Counted from the first letter of the stretch, positions 26,880 through 37,442 are shown. The stretch is 64,000 nt of DNA from Bacteroidales bacterium UBA4893 (GCA_002399025.1 DHCV01000025.1:1-64000), one strand, 5' to 3'. A program made the numbers and translations. Notes: generated by a model not told the origin, from the sequence alone.

Positions 26880-29800
26880 ATGAAAAAGATAAATTACTTA
26901 TTAAGTCTTATAATTTTTGTAATTCTTGCTGGTTATTCTGCTCTTGCCATTCCTGCAGATAACACTCAAATTTTTTCAAAGAAGCAATCTAATGGGAAAA
27001 TAATCTCATATACATTAAATGGAGATGAATTTATCTCATGGGCAAGATCATTAGATGGATATACTTTATTTGAAAAAAATAATGGAGATATTGTTTATGC
27101 GATTATTAACGAAGATGGTCTATTGGTTAAATCAAATGTTTTGGCATGCGATTATCAATATAGAACAATTGAAGATAATATTTTTCTTAGCACAATTAAG
27201 AAAGAGTTGTTTTACAATTCATCACAAATAGAACAGTTTAGACAAAAAAGAACTCAAAGATATTCCAGTAATTCTCGAAGTAATATTCCAACTATTGGAA
27301 CACCTAACTTTTTAGTAATATTAGTTAGCTTTACAGATATTCCATTTAACTCTACAAATGCAACAACAATGCAAAACCAAATTTCTCAAACTAACTATAC
27401 AGCTAATGGAGCAACAGGTAGTGTGAAAGACTATTTCTATGATAATTCTATGGGAACTCTAAATGCAAATTTTACAGTAGTTGGACCATATACTCTAAGT
27501 CATAATCAAGCTTATTATGGTGCGGAAACTGAGTATGATAATGATTCTCTTCCAAGAGAAATGATTGCTGAAGCTTGTTCATTGGCAAATCAAGATGTTA
27601 ATTTTGCTAATTTTGACAATGATAATGATGGATATATAGATATGATTCATGTTATTTATGCAGGCAGAGGACAACATAATGGTGGAGGAACAGATGCAAT
27701 TTGGGCTCATAGCTGGACTCTTCCAACACTTCCAAGCTTTGATGGAGTTAATGCATATCGATACTCTTGCTCAAATGAATTAAGAACTACAACTTCAGTT
27801 GATGGAATTGGAACAATTTGTCATGAGATGGGACATGTTTTGGGTTTACCAGATTTCTACGATACCGACTATGACGGTTCAGGAGGTCAAGCAATACACT
27901 TGAGTAGTTGGGATTTAATGGCAGGTGGAAGTTATAATAATTCCTCTAAAACTCCTCCCTATCTTTCTGCTTTGGAAAGACAAATGTTAGGATGGTTAAC
28001 TCCTATTACTTTAACTGCAAACACTTCTAACTGTACTCTACCAGCAATTTCAGATAGCAATAAAGCATATAAAGTTGCTTTGAGCACAAACGAATTTTTC
28101 ATGTTTGAACATAGAAATAAAAAGAAATGGGATGCCTACACTTCAGCAAAAGGAATGCTTGTTTTTCATGGAGATAATAGTTTAATTAATCATTGGGTAA
28201 ATTCAAGAATCAATGATATTAATGTTGACCCTTATGATAGAGGATACTTTATTATTCCTGCTTCAGGAGACTCAACAAATATTAACTCCACAAGCACAAC
28301 CTTTCCTGGTTCAACCAATCAAACAACCTTTATTAACTCAACTTTAAAAAATGGAACTCCAACAGGAAAATCATTAATTGGCATTGCATATGGTGCGGAT
28401 TCTGTTATAACTTTTTCTTATGTTAATAATGCACCAACTATAACAATGCTTCCTCCAACAAATATTACCACCACATCTGCAACTCTTAATGGGACAGTAA
28501 CAGGTACGGGTATTAATTCAAAAGGATTTGAATACAGAACATTGGGAACTACAAACTTTACTCAACAAGCTGTTACAAATAATCCTCTTCAACTAACATT
28601 AAATAATTTATTAGTCAATACAACTTACGAATATAGAATTTATGTTACAACATCATATGGAACAATATATAGTCCAATTGAAACATTCTCTACTGATTGC
28701 GGTACAACTCTAAACATTCCATTCACTGAGACCTTTGAAACATCACTAACTTGCTGGAATCAGATTTCATCCGACACAAATCATTTTAATTTCGTATCCA
28801 CCGGTTCAAACCCAACTTGCTCACCACACTCAGGAACAAGAATGTTGAGATATAATTCCTACCTAATTCCTTCAGATAGGTGGACTGCATTAATATCTCC
28901 AAAGATTTCTTTCCCTAGTCATTTATATAATGTAAACTTTTGGATATATAGAAATTACTCAAACTATTCCGATCCAGAAGAAGGAGTTGAAGTATATATT
29001 AACTCTTCACCATCACTAAATTCGGCAACACTAATAGGATTTATATCTAACGACAGAACTGCTACACCGACAATGAGTATTAATAATTGGTATAACTACT
29101 CATGTAATGTTCCTCCATTAACTTATGGCAATCACTACATTATACTTAAGGCAATCTCAAAATATGGTAATAATATATATATAGATGATGTTTCAGTTTC
29201 GTTATCTCAAAACGTACCTCCTGTTATAACTTACGAATACACTACTAACATAACTCATAATTCAGCAGACTTAGTTGGAGGATATATTCAAGGCAGCGAA
29301 TCGATAAGTTCGTATGGTTTTAAGTATAGAAAAACCTCTCAAACAACTTGGACTACAATAGAATTAGGACCATCAACACCATTTTTAGCATCAGTAAATA
29401 ATCTAACTCCAAATAGTATTTATCAAGTGAAATCTTATGCCTCTACTCAATCTGGAACAATTTTTGAATCCACAATTGACACATTCTCGACACTACAAGT
29501 TACTCAGCCAATTGTTAGTACTGACAGTTCATCACTTAACTCGCCTACATCTGCAATTCTTTATGGTTCTTATGAGGCAGGAAGTTTAACAATACTTTCA
29601 TGTGGTTTCCAATACAAGAAAAGTAGTGATAATTCATGGACTTCTATAAATCAGCAATCAAATACCTCTCCATTTTCAAATATAATAACGAATTTAGCCC
29701 CAAATTCAACTTATAATTATAGGGCATTTATCACTAATTACGATGGGTTTTTCACAGGAGAAACAAAATATTTTACAACATCATCTTCCCAAATCACTCT

Positions 29801-30377
29801 TGGAGAAGTTAATACTACTTCTGCTCAGATAATTTCTGATTCAATTAGCCTAATAGGTGAATTAATAAACACAGGAAATGCTACAAGCAATATTGAAATT
29901 GGATTTGTTCTTTCTGAAAATCCTAATCCACTAATTGGAGATAATTTAACTCAAAAATATATTTATACTGGCAGTATTAATCCTTCATCTTATTATGTTA
30001 ATATTCCAACTCCATGTAATTATTATCCAAAATTTTACTTCAAAGCCTATATCACAAATCAAGCTGGAACAAGTTATGGAAACGAAATAGAGTTTACGTG
30101 CTTATCAATTGAAGATGTGGAGAATAAGAACCCTTTAAGAATCCTATTATATCCAAACCCAACGCATTCACTTTCTAATTTGAAAATTGAAAATATTTAT
30201 GGAAACTTGTTGATTAGGATAACAGATACCAAAGGCAGAGTTTTGCAAAAATTTGAAGACAAAGTCAATGATAAGTATGAAATACAAATCAATTTAAGCA
30301 ATTATAGCAAAGGAGTCTATTTTATTAATATCATTACTGATGACTATCAAAGGACAGAGAAACTAATTCTGAAATAG
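26880..30377 (+). CDS. M6-family metalloprotease with fibronectin III domains, T9SS type A
   Basis: The 1165-residue protein has a signal peptide (residues 1-24). A propeptide-like region reaches about 110. The M6 (immune inhibitor A-like) domain spans about 135-480. Its zinc site HEMGHVLGLPD sits near 315, in the HExxHxxGxxD form. SSWDLMAGGSYNN near 345 is the usual Met-turn region. Three fibronectin III-like segments follow, with a cleaved-adhesin-like domain between the first and second (SDRWTALISPKISF near 655). The type A sorting tail is LLYPNPTHSLSNLKI...EKLILK. An extracellular protein-degrading role fits an amino-acid fermenter. A TATCTTTG box lies at 26844-26851. Confidence 0.9.
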   Translation: MKKINYLLSLIIFVILAGYSALAIPADNTQIFSKKQSNGKIISYTLNGDEFISWARSLDGYTLFEKNNGDIVYAIINEDGLLVKSNVLACDYQYRTIEDNIFLSTIKKELFYNSSQIEQFRQKRTQRYSSNSRSNIPTIGTPNFLVILVSFTDIPFNSTNATTMQNQISQTNYTANGATGSVKDYFYDNSMGTLNANFTVVGPYTLSHNQAYYGAETEYDNDSLPREMIAEACSLANQDVNFANFDNDNDGYIDMIHVIYAGRGQHNGGGTDAIWAHSWTLPTLPSFDGVNAYRYSCSNELRTTTSVDGIGTICHEMGHVLGLPDFYDTDYDGSGGQAIHLSSWDLMAGGSYNNSSKTPPYLSALERQMLGWLTPITLTANTSNCTLPAISDSNKAYKVALSTNEFFMFEHRNKKKWDAYTSAKGMLVFHGDNSLINHWVNSRINDINVDPYDRGYFIIPASGDSTNINSTSTTFPGSTNQTTFINSTLKNGTPTGKSLIGIAYGADSVITFSYVNNAPTITMLPPTNITTTSATLNGTVTGTGINSKGFEYRTLGTTNFTQQAVTNNPLQLTLNNLLVNTTYEYRIYVTTSYGTIYSPIETFSTDCGTTLNIPFTETFETSLTCWNQISSDTNHFNFVSTGSNPTCSPHSGTRMLRYNSYLIPSDRWTALISPKISFPSHLYNVNFWIYRNYSNYSDPEEGVEVYINSSPSLNSATLIGFISNDRTATPTMSINNWYNYSCNVPPLTYGNHYIILKAISKYGNNIYIDDVSVSLSQNVPPVITYEYTTNITHNSADLVGGYIQGSESISSYGFKYRKTSQTTWTTIELGPSTPFLASVNNLTPNSIYQVKSYASTQSGTIFESTIDTFSTLQVTQPIVSTDSSSLNSPTSAILYGSYEAGSLTILSCGFQYKKSSDNSWTSINQQSNTSPFSNIITNLAPNSTYNYRAFITNYDGFFTGETKYFTTSSSQITLGEVNTTSAQIISDSISLIGELINTGNATSNIEIGFVLSENPNPLIGDNLTQKYIYTGSINPSSYYVNIPTPCNYYPKFYFKAYITNQAGTSYGNEIEFTCLSIEDVENKNPLRILLYPNPTHSLSNLKIENIYGNLLIRITDTKGRVLQKFEDKVNDKYEIQINLSNYSKGVYFINIITDDYQRTEKLILK

Positions 30378-30406
30378 GAGTTTATAAACAAAACTATTTA
30401 GAACTG

Positions 30407-30437
30407 AAAAAGGCTTGGATAATCCAAGCCTTTTTTT
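30407..30437 (+). terminator. Rho-independent terminator
   Basis: GGCTTGGA (30412-30419) and TCCAAGCC (30423-30430) are flanked by an A-run and T7. It follows the M6 protease gene. Confidence 0.9.
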
Positions 30438-30488
30438 AACTCAATCTTTCGAGTGAGATAAATCCACTACAATAAATAGGGTAAAATA

Positions 30489-30614
30489 TTATCTAAGGTT
30501 TTCTGCTCTATATCGATTTGTGGATTGATATGCATCGCAACGTTTTTGAGCACAAGACTCTAAAAGAATAACCATTGCAAAAACTCCTAATAACACGATT
30601 GCTGCTTTTTTCAT
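30489..30614 (-). CDS. Small lipoprotein, 41 residues
   Basis: A minus-strand ATG at 30614 opens a 41-codon frame ending TAA at 30489. It begins MKKAAIVLLGVFAMVILLESC, a complete lipoprotein signal with lipobox LESC, followed by 20 polar residues (AQKRCDAYQSTNRYRAENLR). The lysine pair, hydrophobic core and lipobox make this a credible real gene despite its size. Short lipoproteins of this shape are common in Bacteroidota and have no assigned function. It is isolated between the M6 protease terminator and array D1. Confidence 0.65.
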   Translation of the reverse strand: MKKAAIVLLGVFAMVILLESCAQKRCDAYQSTNRYRAENLR

Positions 30615-30823
30615 TTCTATATTTTAATTGTTTTATATTTCTAATACTAAATATTTGTACTTAATCTCAACTACAAATTCTACGCAAAAGTACATATATT
30701 TTACAAACTAAGCATAGTTTTCTAAATTAAAAACGTATAGAGTTGTGATTTTATTGTGATTATAAATAATACTATATCCTCTATCCCATCCTATTTTTCT
30801 TATATCTTATATGAGTTTCGTAT

Positions 30824-30878
30824 AACTTGATTCTAATAAAATAAAACTTGATTCTAATTTACTGAAACTTGATTCTAT
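30824..30878. repeat. Direct-repeat array D1: three units, 21-bp period
   Basis: AACTTGATTCTA occurs at 30824, 30845 and 30866, exactly 21 bp apart, with AT-rich spacers. The unit is not palindromic. It lies between the small lipoprotein and nth. Confidence 0.75.
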
Positions 30879-30893
30879 AAAAATAAGTCTTAT

Positions 30894-31541
30894 TTAATCT
30901 TTCTTTAAAGAATAATACTGACAAACCTCTCTTAGTCCGCACTCTAAGCATTTAGGTTTTATTGCCTTGCATACATATCTTCCGTGAAGAATTAACCAAT
31001 GATGAGCAATAGGGATAAGTTTTATTGGAAAATTTTTAACTAACTGCTTTTCTGTTTCTAATGGCGTCTTTGCATTTTTAGTTAATCCAATGCGTGCAGA
31101 AACTCTAAAAACATGGGTATCAACAGGCATGTTGGGTTGATTATATATCACCGAAGTAACTACATTGGCAGTTTTTCTCCCAACTCCATCCAACTCCATC
31201 AATTTTTCCACATTATCAGGAACTTGAGAATTAAATTTCTCAACCAACTTTTTTGCCATCAAGACCAAGTGCTTTGCTTTATTGTTTGGATAAGAGACGG
31301 ATTTAATTATCTGAAAAACTTCTTCAGGTGTAGCTTTTGATAGATGCTTTGCTGTTGGGTATTGCTTAAATAATTCAGGAGTAACCATATTTACTCTAAC
31401 ATCTGTGCATTGTGCAGATAGGATTACAGCAACGAGGAGTTCAAATGGAGTGTTATAATTAAGCTCGCTTTCAGCCGTAGGTCTTACTTTTTGAAAATAA
31501 TCAATTACTGCCTTGTATCTTTCTTCTTGTGAAATCATCAA
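30894..31541 (-). CDS. nth: Endonuclease III
   Basis: Nth removes oxidised pyrimidines and nicks the abasic site. The 215-residue protein has the helix-hairpin-helix with catalytic lysine and aspartate: LDGVGRKTANVV near residue 114 (Lys at VGRKT) and MPVDTHVFRVSARIG near 133. Its Fe-S cluster cysteines are intact in the C-x6-C-x2-C-x5-C pattern near 191-207. Its ATG overlaps the stop of the EEP gene, so the two are probably co-translated. Confidence 0.95.
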   Translation of the reverse strand: MMISQEERYKAVIDYFQKVRPTAESELNYNTPFELLVAVILSAQCTDVRVNMVTPELFKQYPTAKHLSKATPEEVFQIIKSVSYPNNKAKHLVLMAKKLVEKFNSQVPDNVEKLMELDGVGRKTANVVTSVIYNQPNMPVDTHVFRVSARIGLTKNAKTPLETEKQLVKNFPIKLIPIAHHWLILHGRYVCKAIKPKCLECGLREVCQYYSLKKD

Positions 31542-32638
31542 TTATTTTCTTCATTAAAACTTAAGATTGTTGAAATTGGGAAATGGTCGGAGTTTTCCAA
31601 AGTCTCTCTTTCAAAGCTCTTTGCACTGAAAAATTTCTTATCAAAGAAGATATAATCAATTCTATATGCAGGCAAATCTCCATTATATGTTGTTCCAAAT
31701 CCCTTTCCTTTAGCTACAAAAGCATCATCCAAATGTTTGGTAAACTCTCTGTAGGTATAGGAGAAAGGAGTATCATTAAGGTCTCCCATAAGTATTGTTG
31801 GGAGATTATTTTCTTCAAAAATATTAACCAATTCATCAACCTCATTACTTCTCTTAGTGTTTGCCCATATCAATTTTTGAAGTAAGGGTTTAGCATCATT
31901 TTCAATTGTTGTCTTAACTCCATCTTCTTTGAGTTTAGAAAAAACTTGTTTGTCCTTTTCTTCAAGCTTGTAGGATGCCAAATGAAGATTAATTACTCGA
32001 ATTTTGCGATTATTTTTTACTTGAATATCTGAATAAATATAGGAATTGCTTGTCTCTTTTAAAGGAAAGAGGACTCCAGACTGAATAATTGGATACTTGG
32101 AATAAATAACATTACCATAAACACTATTCTTATCATTTACAGGAGAATAAAAGTACTTATAATCTAAGTCATTAACTAATCGATAATGTATTGAGTTTTT
32201 CTTCTTTGAAGAAGTAAAGTCTTGAAATGCAATAATTGAAGGATTAAGCCTTACTATATAATTATATATTGAATCGACCCTTTTTTCCTTACTTTCATTC
32301 CACTTTGTATTGAAATGAAAGGAGCAAACATTATAGCTCAATAGCTTAATGTCGTCACTATGGATTGATGTTCTGTGATTTTCCCCATTAAACTTATATA
32401 AATTAGGAATGTAATTTACCTTAATCAATATACAGATTAAAGGGATGAGAATATACTTCCACTTAACAAATAACCATATTAGAATAAAAACAATATTAAT
32501 AATAAGGAGATATGGATATAAATACGAAAAAAGAGATAGTTTTGGAAAGACATGAGGTGGCACATAGGCAGATGCGTATGTTACTAATAGTAATAAAGCA
32601 CACAACAGATTAATAATATATAGAATTCTTCTTATCAA
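31538..32638 (-). CDS. Endonuclease/exonuclease/phosphatase family membrane protein
   Basis: The first 90 residues contain about three membrane helices. Residues 95-366 form an EEP (DNase I-like) domain: LSYNVCSF near 105, IIAFQDF near 138, INLHLASYK near 214, GDLNDTPFSYTYR near 290 and the closing SDHFPIST. In this copy the metal-binding glutamate of the usual QE motif is an aspartate (FQD). The substrate could be nucleic acid, phospholipid or inositol phosphate, and cannot be chosen from sequence. It lies 21 bp after the lipoprotein gene and overlaps nth by 4 bp. Confidence 0.8.
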   Translation of the reverse strand: MIRRILYIINLLCALLLLVTYASAYVPPHVFPKLSLFSYLYPYLLIINIVFILIWLFVKWKYILIPLICILIKVNYIPNLYKFNGENHRTSIHSDDIKLLSYNVCSFHFNTKWNESKEKRVDSIYNYIVRLNPSIIAFQDFTSSKKKNSIHYRLVNDLDYKYFYSPVNDKNSVYGNVIYSKYPIIQSGVLFPLKETSNSYIYSDIQVKNNRKIRVINLHLASYKLEEKDKQVFSKLKEDGVKTTIENDAKPLLQKLIWANTKRSNEVDELVNIFEENNLPTILMGDLNDTPFSYTYREFTKHLDDAFVAKGKGFGTTYNGDLPAYRIDYIFFDKKFFSAKSFERETLENSDHFPISTILSFNEENN

Positions 32639-32659
32639 TTTTTTGATAGATTTTATAGG

Positions 32660-33157
32660 TTAATTCATTTCAAGATTAAGTTTGCTGATTGAATCATTAA
32701 TTAATGAGTCTCTTAACATTGCATTTCTTACATGATCAATTTTAGAATAATTAAAATCATCATCTGTCAATATATCTTCCCCTTTCAATCCTTCCAAATA
32801 ATCAAACTTCCATACATTACTGTCTTTTATAAGAATCCAATCTATATATGAAATGTTATTGAAGCTATCAGTCGTTTTTACGTATACATTAGCACTATCC
32901 CCAACAATTGAGGTTTCAATAATATCAATAGAATTTATCTTAACAACATCATTTCCTATAGATTGGATAATCTCAACATATTTTTTCCCATTTTTTGTGG
33001 AAATAACTTTAAGACTATCGAAATCTTTATTATTAAGATGAGTGTAAAAGTCTTGCACAACCTTAACTACCCTATCATTTTCATCCTCCTTTGAACAAGC
33101 AATCAAGAAAGTTAATATTGTAATAATCCCTATTAATTTTATGAATGTTTTCCTCAT
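32660..33157 (-). CDS. DUF4878-like lipoprotein
   Basis: A lipoprotein signal (IITILTFLIAC, Cys near residue 21) precedes a 90-residue NTF2-like domain. VVQDFYTHLNNKDFDSLKVIST and SANVYVKTTDSFNNISYIDWILIKDSNVWKFDY fit DUF4878-type proteins. The last 40 residues are polar. Function is unknown. It seems to begin the lipoprotein-EEP-nth unit, with a minus-strand -7 box (TAAATTTG) at 33186-33193. Confidence 0.65.
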   Translation of the reverse strand: MRKTFIKLIGIITILTFLIACSKEDENDRVVKVVQDFYTHLNNKDFDSLKVISTKNGKKYVEIIQSIGNDVVKINSIDIIETSIVGDSANVYVKTTDSFNNISYIDWILIKDSNVWKFDYLEGLKGEDILTDDDFNYSKIDHVRNAMLRDSLINDSISKLNLEMN

Positions 33158-33205
33158 TTGAAATAATGGATATATTTTTATTTTGCAAATTTAATACTTA
33201 TTTTC

Positions 33206-36200
33206 TTATATCCATTTAACCAAAGGAAAATCCATTCTATTTGGCATTAATGGATGAGTTGGATAAATTCGTATAGAATAATCGTAAACACCTGCAGAGA
33301 ATGGCATAACATTCACTTCGAAGCTTATTTTATTATTGAAGTTACTTACTCTACTCATTGGAACTATCTTATGATAATCATTAATCATGTCGTTTTCTTT
33401 TTTGGCAATAACAATTTCAGCTCCTAAATGTTCAGGATTAATATCATTGATGTATAAAGAAAGTTTGATGACGAATTTATCTTCCATTTGAAGTTTATTA
33501 TTTTCTGTGTCAGGAAGAATTAGTTCAGTAATTTCAATCTTATTCCACTGTCTTCTCATCCTATGTTTCCAAGCAGCATAATCTCTTGCATTCTTAGAAT
33601 TATTTTCAGTCATTATATTATACCTATCAATCATTTTATTGTAAAATTTATTGTAGTAATCATCCAACTGACGTTTCATTGTGAAATGTGGAGCAATTTT
33701 TGCAATTGTGTTTTTCATTATTTCTACCCACTCATTGCTTACTCCTTCATCATTCTGATTATAGTATGCAGGAATAATCTTATCCTCAAAGGTTTCATAA
33801 ATAATTTCTGCATCGTAGGCATTTTGATATTCGTTCAGGTCATAGAGTTGTTCCTCAGCAATAGCCCAGCCAGCTCCTTCTTTATATCCTTCAGCCCACC
33901 AACCATCTAAAACAGAAAAATTAACAACACCATTCATAACAGCTTTTTCTCCAGACGTACCCGAAGCCTCAAGAGGACGAGTAGGTGTATTTAACCAAAC
34001 ATCTACTCCTCTTATCAAATACTTTGCTACATACATATCATAGTTTTCAATAAAAATGATTTTACCTATGAATTTTGGCATCTTAGAAACCTCAATTATT
34101 CGCTTAATGAAATCTTGCCCTGCCTTATCTGCTGGATGTGCTTTACCTGCAAAGATAAATTGAACTGGTCTTTCTTCATTATTAACTAATTTATCCAATC
34201 TTTCCATATTGGTAAACAAAAGATGAGCTCTTTTGTAAGTAGCAAATCGTCTTGCAAAACCAATTGTTAGAGCCTTTGGATTGAATCTATCTTTTATTTG
34301 AATAAATAATTTAGGGTCTTCAGCACGCTGAATAAGTTCATTGCTTAATCTTTTCATCATAAAATCAACCAAATCCTTTTTAGTTGATTGATGCAAATCC
34401 CAAATTATTTTATTATCAACCCCATAAATTTTCTCCCAATACTTGGGGTTTGAAAGGTCATTCTTGTATTCTTTTGAGAAAACATTATCATAAAACTTAC
34501 TCCATTTCCTGTCTATCCATGTTGGTTGATGAACTCCATTTGTAACGTGGTCAATATGTAATTCTCTTGGGAAATATCCTTTGTATAGGTTAGCAAACAT
34601 CTCCCTGCTTATTCTTCCATGAATTTTACTTACACCATTAACTTCTTGAGAGAAGTTAATAGCCAATATACTCATTGAAAACTTTTCAGCCTTATCTAAT
34701 TTATTTACTCTTCCTAAGCCAATAAAATCTTCCCAAGACAAACCAATACTTTCAGGGTAATGAGATAAATATGCTCTTATTAAATCCTCACTAAACACAT
34801 CGTGTCCAGCAGGAACAGGCGTATGAGTTGTAAAGAGCGTTGAACTTCTAACTAATTCTTTTGCTTGAGAATATGATATTTTTTGTGTTAGAATCAAATC
34901 TCTTAATCTTTCTAATGAATTAAATGCAGAATGTCCTTCATTTGAATGATATATTATTGGTTCAAGTCCTAATTCTTTTAACATTCTAACTCCACCAATA
35001 CCTAAAAGAATTTCTTGTTTTAATCTATTTTCCCAATTTCCACCATAAAGCTGATGTGTTATTGTCCTATCTTCTGCTTGATTATCTTCAATATCAGTAT
35101 CCAACAAATACAAAGGCACCCTACCTACATTACATTTCCATATTTTTGCATAAACATCTCTTCCTGGTAAATTAATTGATATCTTCTTCCATTTACCATT
35201 AGCATCTTTCACTGGCTGAATTGGAAGATGAGAAAACTTTTGTGGATATAAATTTGAAATCTGTTCTCCATTCTTAGTAATTTTCTGAGAAAAATAACCA
35301 TAGCGATAAAGAAGACCAATTCCAATCATATTCTTATTACAATCAGAAGCTTCTTTCAGATAATCTCCTGCCAGCATTCCTAATCCACCAGAAAATATCT
35401 TTAAAGTATCGTGAATACCAAACTCCATTGAAAAATATGCGACTAAATTTGGACTCTTAAGGTTTCCTTCTTCAATATAATTATCAAATTCAACAATAAC
35501 TTCATCTAATTTTGTAAGGAAATTTTGGTCATCTAACAGTCTATCTATATCTTCTTTTGTAAGACTTTCCACTAATTGAATTGGGCTTCTGTCGAAAGAT
35601 TCAAATTTTTCAGAGTCAATCAAATAAAAGATATCTCTTGCCTTTGGATTCCAAGACCACCATAAGTTTTGACTCAGTTTTTCCAATCCTGATAATCTAT
35701 CAGGAAGATTTTGAGCAACTAATATCTTTTTCCAATTAGGTTGCTCTCCCCAAGAAGTTGAAATATGTATTTTTTGACTAATTGGTTGCTTGTGAATATA
35801 TTGCTCAATTCTTTTTTCACTTTTTGTTAACGCTAATTCGTACGCTGAATAATAATACTGAATTAGATTTTCCCACAATGTTAGTTTAGAAATCTCAAAA
35901 GCTTTATCTCTAAGCTTAACTATATCTTCATCATTTAAATTTATAGTATGTTCAACCCTTGAAACTATTTCTTTTATTGTTTGTGAACTATCACCATCAT
36001 TCCTGCTAACTACTCCAAGAGCACCATTCACACCTATAACATTATTTTTTATCCAAAGACCAAAACCAGCTAGATTAGTTGTAATTGAAGGAATATGAAA
36101 AGCCATAGATTCCATTGGAGTATAACCCCAAGGCTCGTAGTAAGAAGGGAAAATCGATATATCAAATCCAATTAAGAAATCAAAGTAATTAAGATTAACA

Positions 36201-37432
36201 ATCCCATCATTTCCATCCAAATAGGAAGGAATAAACATAATTTTGACATTATCTTCAGTTGAATTGTTTAGTCTATTTTCTTTTATTGCTCTAAGAATCG
36301 GGTCGTTATCTGGATCAAAAAGATGATGTGTTAGATATTGATTAGGAGTTGGAGTTTCAAAATCGTTGTTATCTAATTTATTTAAAAGTGATTTATAGAC
36401 ATCTACATTATGAGCTGGGACAGCAATAACTGCAATTATTTGTCGAGATAATTTTCTGTCATTTAGCTCCCCCATTGCATTAATGAAAACATCAATCCCT
36501 TTGTTTTTAAACTCATATCTTCCACTATTAATAATCAAGAGAGCATCTTCATCAATTTTCTGGCTAATTAAAGCTTCTGTTATTTTTATCACTCTTTCTC
36601 TTGCACTTTTCCGTTTAGACTCAAATTTTTGTTCATTAGGAACAAAAGTAGGCTCAAATCCATTTGGAGTTACAAAATCTACTTCTTTATCAAAAAACTG
36701 CTTACATTCCTTATTAGTCAATTCACTAACTGTTGTAAAGCTATCAACGTTTTCTGCAGAAGTTTTTTCCAATGAAAACTTAGCTCTAACATTAAATTCA
36801 TTAGCAACTTGAAGAGCGTCATAGTGCCTAAGGTCAGAATATAATGGAAGGTTATTCCCTGCAATGCTCCTACCAAGTACAGTTGCATGAGTTGTGAAAA
36901 CTGTTGCAATTTGAGGACAATATTTTTTCAAGTATAAAATTCCTGAACCTGTCATCCATTCATGCCAATGTGAAATTATCTTATCTTGCGATGAAAGATA
37001 AAAATCATAGTAACTTTCAATTACTTTTGAAGCTGCATAACCAAACAAAACCGGCTCAACATAATCCCATCCTCCTGTAATGCTGTCAAGTCCATAATCC
37101 CTCCAAAACTCCTCAAAAATAAGGTCTTTTTGAGAGAAAAAACTTGTAAAATCAACTAAGATTACCAAGGGTTCGCCTTGTATTTTCCAACGTCCAATCC
37201 TAATTCGCAGTCCTTTTGATTCTGTATAGGATTTCCAACTTCTTAAAATATAATTATCTTCTTGAAATTCTGAGATATGTTCCTTGTTTCTTACAATATC
37301 AGGACCAATTAACATATAATTATCCTGATGCTTTTCAACTAAAGTTTTTGATTTTGTTGAGATTACAGTATGTATTCCACCTACCTTATTACAAACCTCC
37401 CAGCTAGTTTCAAATATAAAATCTGGTTGCAT
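33206..37432 (-). CDS. Glycogen synthase (GT3-like) fused to alpha-glucan phosphorylase (GT35)
   Basis: The 1408-residue fusion should make and break glycogen in the cytoplasm. Residues 1-550 resemble GT3-type synthases: FETSWEVCNKVGGIHTVISTK at the N-terminus, and the Glu pair of YYEPWGYTPMESMAFHIPS near 440. Residues 590-690 match the DUF3417 leader of short phosphorylases (LSQNLWWSWNPKARDIF). The phosphorylase domain follows (LVAYFSMEFGIHDTLKIFSGGLGMLAGD near 685, YHSNEGHSAF near 835). The PLP-binding segment is EASGTSGEKAVMNG near 1155. About 100 beta-rich residues end it. I recall similar fusions in Bacteroidota. It follows the FabK/NMO-like gene by 10 bp. Confidence 0.88.
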   Translation of the reverse strand: MQPDFIFETSWEVCNKVGGIHTVISTKSKTLVEKHQDNYMLIGPDIVRNKEHISEFQEDNYILRSWKSYTESKGLRIRIGRWKIQGEPLVILVDFTSFFSQKDLIFEEFWRDYGLDSITGGWDYVEPVLFGYAASKVIESYYDFYLSSQDKIISHWHEWMTGSGILYLKKYCPQIATVFTTHATVLGRSIAGNNLPLYSDLRHYDALQVANEFNVRAKFSLEKTSAENVDSFTTVSELTNKECKQFFDKEVDFVTPNGFEPTFVPNEQKFESKRKSARERVIKITEALISQKIDEDALLIINSGRYEFKNKGIDVFINAMGELNDRKLSRQIIAVIAVPAHNVDVYKSLLNKLDNNDFETPTPNQYLTHHLFDPDNDPILRAIKENRLNNSTEDNVKIMFIPSYLDGNDGIVNLNYFDFLIGFDISIFPSYYEPWGYTPMESMAFHIPSITTNLAGFGLWIKNNVIGVNGALGVVSRNDGDSSQTIKEIVSRVEHTINLNDEDIVKLRDKAFEISKLTLWENLIQYYYSAYELALTKSEKRIEQYIHKQPISQKIHISTSWGEQPNWKKILVAQNLPDRLSGLEKLSQNLWWSWNPKARDIFYLIDSEKFESFDRSPIQLVESLTKEDIDRLLDDQNFLTKLDEVIVEFDNYIEEGNLKSPNLVAYFSMEFGIHDTLKIFSGGLGMLAGDYLKEASDCNKNMIGIGLLYRYGYFSQKITKNGEQISNLYPQKFSHLPIQPVKDANGKWKKISINLPGRDVYAKIWKCNVGRVPLYLLDTDIEDNQAEDRTITHQLYGGNWENRLKQEILLGIGGVRMLKELGLEPIIYHSNEGHSAFNSLERLRDLILTQKISYSQAKELVRSSTLFTTHTPVPAGHDVFSEDLIRAYLSHYPESIGLSWEDFIGLGRVNKLDKAEKFSMSILAINFSQEVNGVSKIHGRISREMFANLYKGYFPRELHIDHVTNGVHQPTWIDRKWSKFYDNVFSKEYKNDLSNPKYWEKIYGVDNKIIWDLHQSTKKDLVDFMMKRLSNELIQRAEDPKLFIQIKDRFNPKALTIGFARRFATYKRAHLLFTNMERLDKLVNNEERPVQFIFAGKAHPADKAGQDFIKRIIEVSKMPKFIGKIIFIENYDMYVAKYLIRGVDVWLNTPTRPLEASGTSGEKAVMNGVVNFSVLDGWWAEGYKEGAGWAIAEEQLYDLNEYQNAYDAEIIYETFEDKIIPAYYNQNDEGVSNEWVEIMKNTIAKIAPHFTMKRQLDDYYNKFYNKMIDRYNIMTENNSKNARDYAAWKHRMRRQWNKIEITELILPDTENNKLQMEDKFVIKLSLYINDINPEHLGAEIVIAKKENDMINDYHKIVPMSRVSNFNNKISFEVNVMPFSAGVYDYSIRIYPTHPLMPNRMDFPLVKWI

Positions 37433-37442
37433 ATTATTAAAT

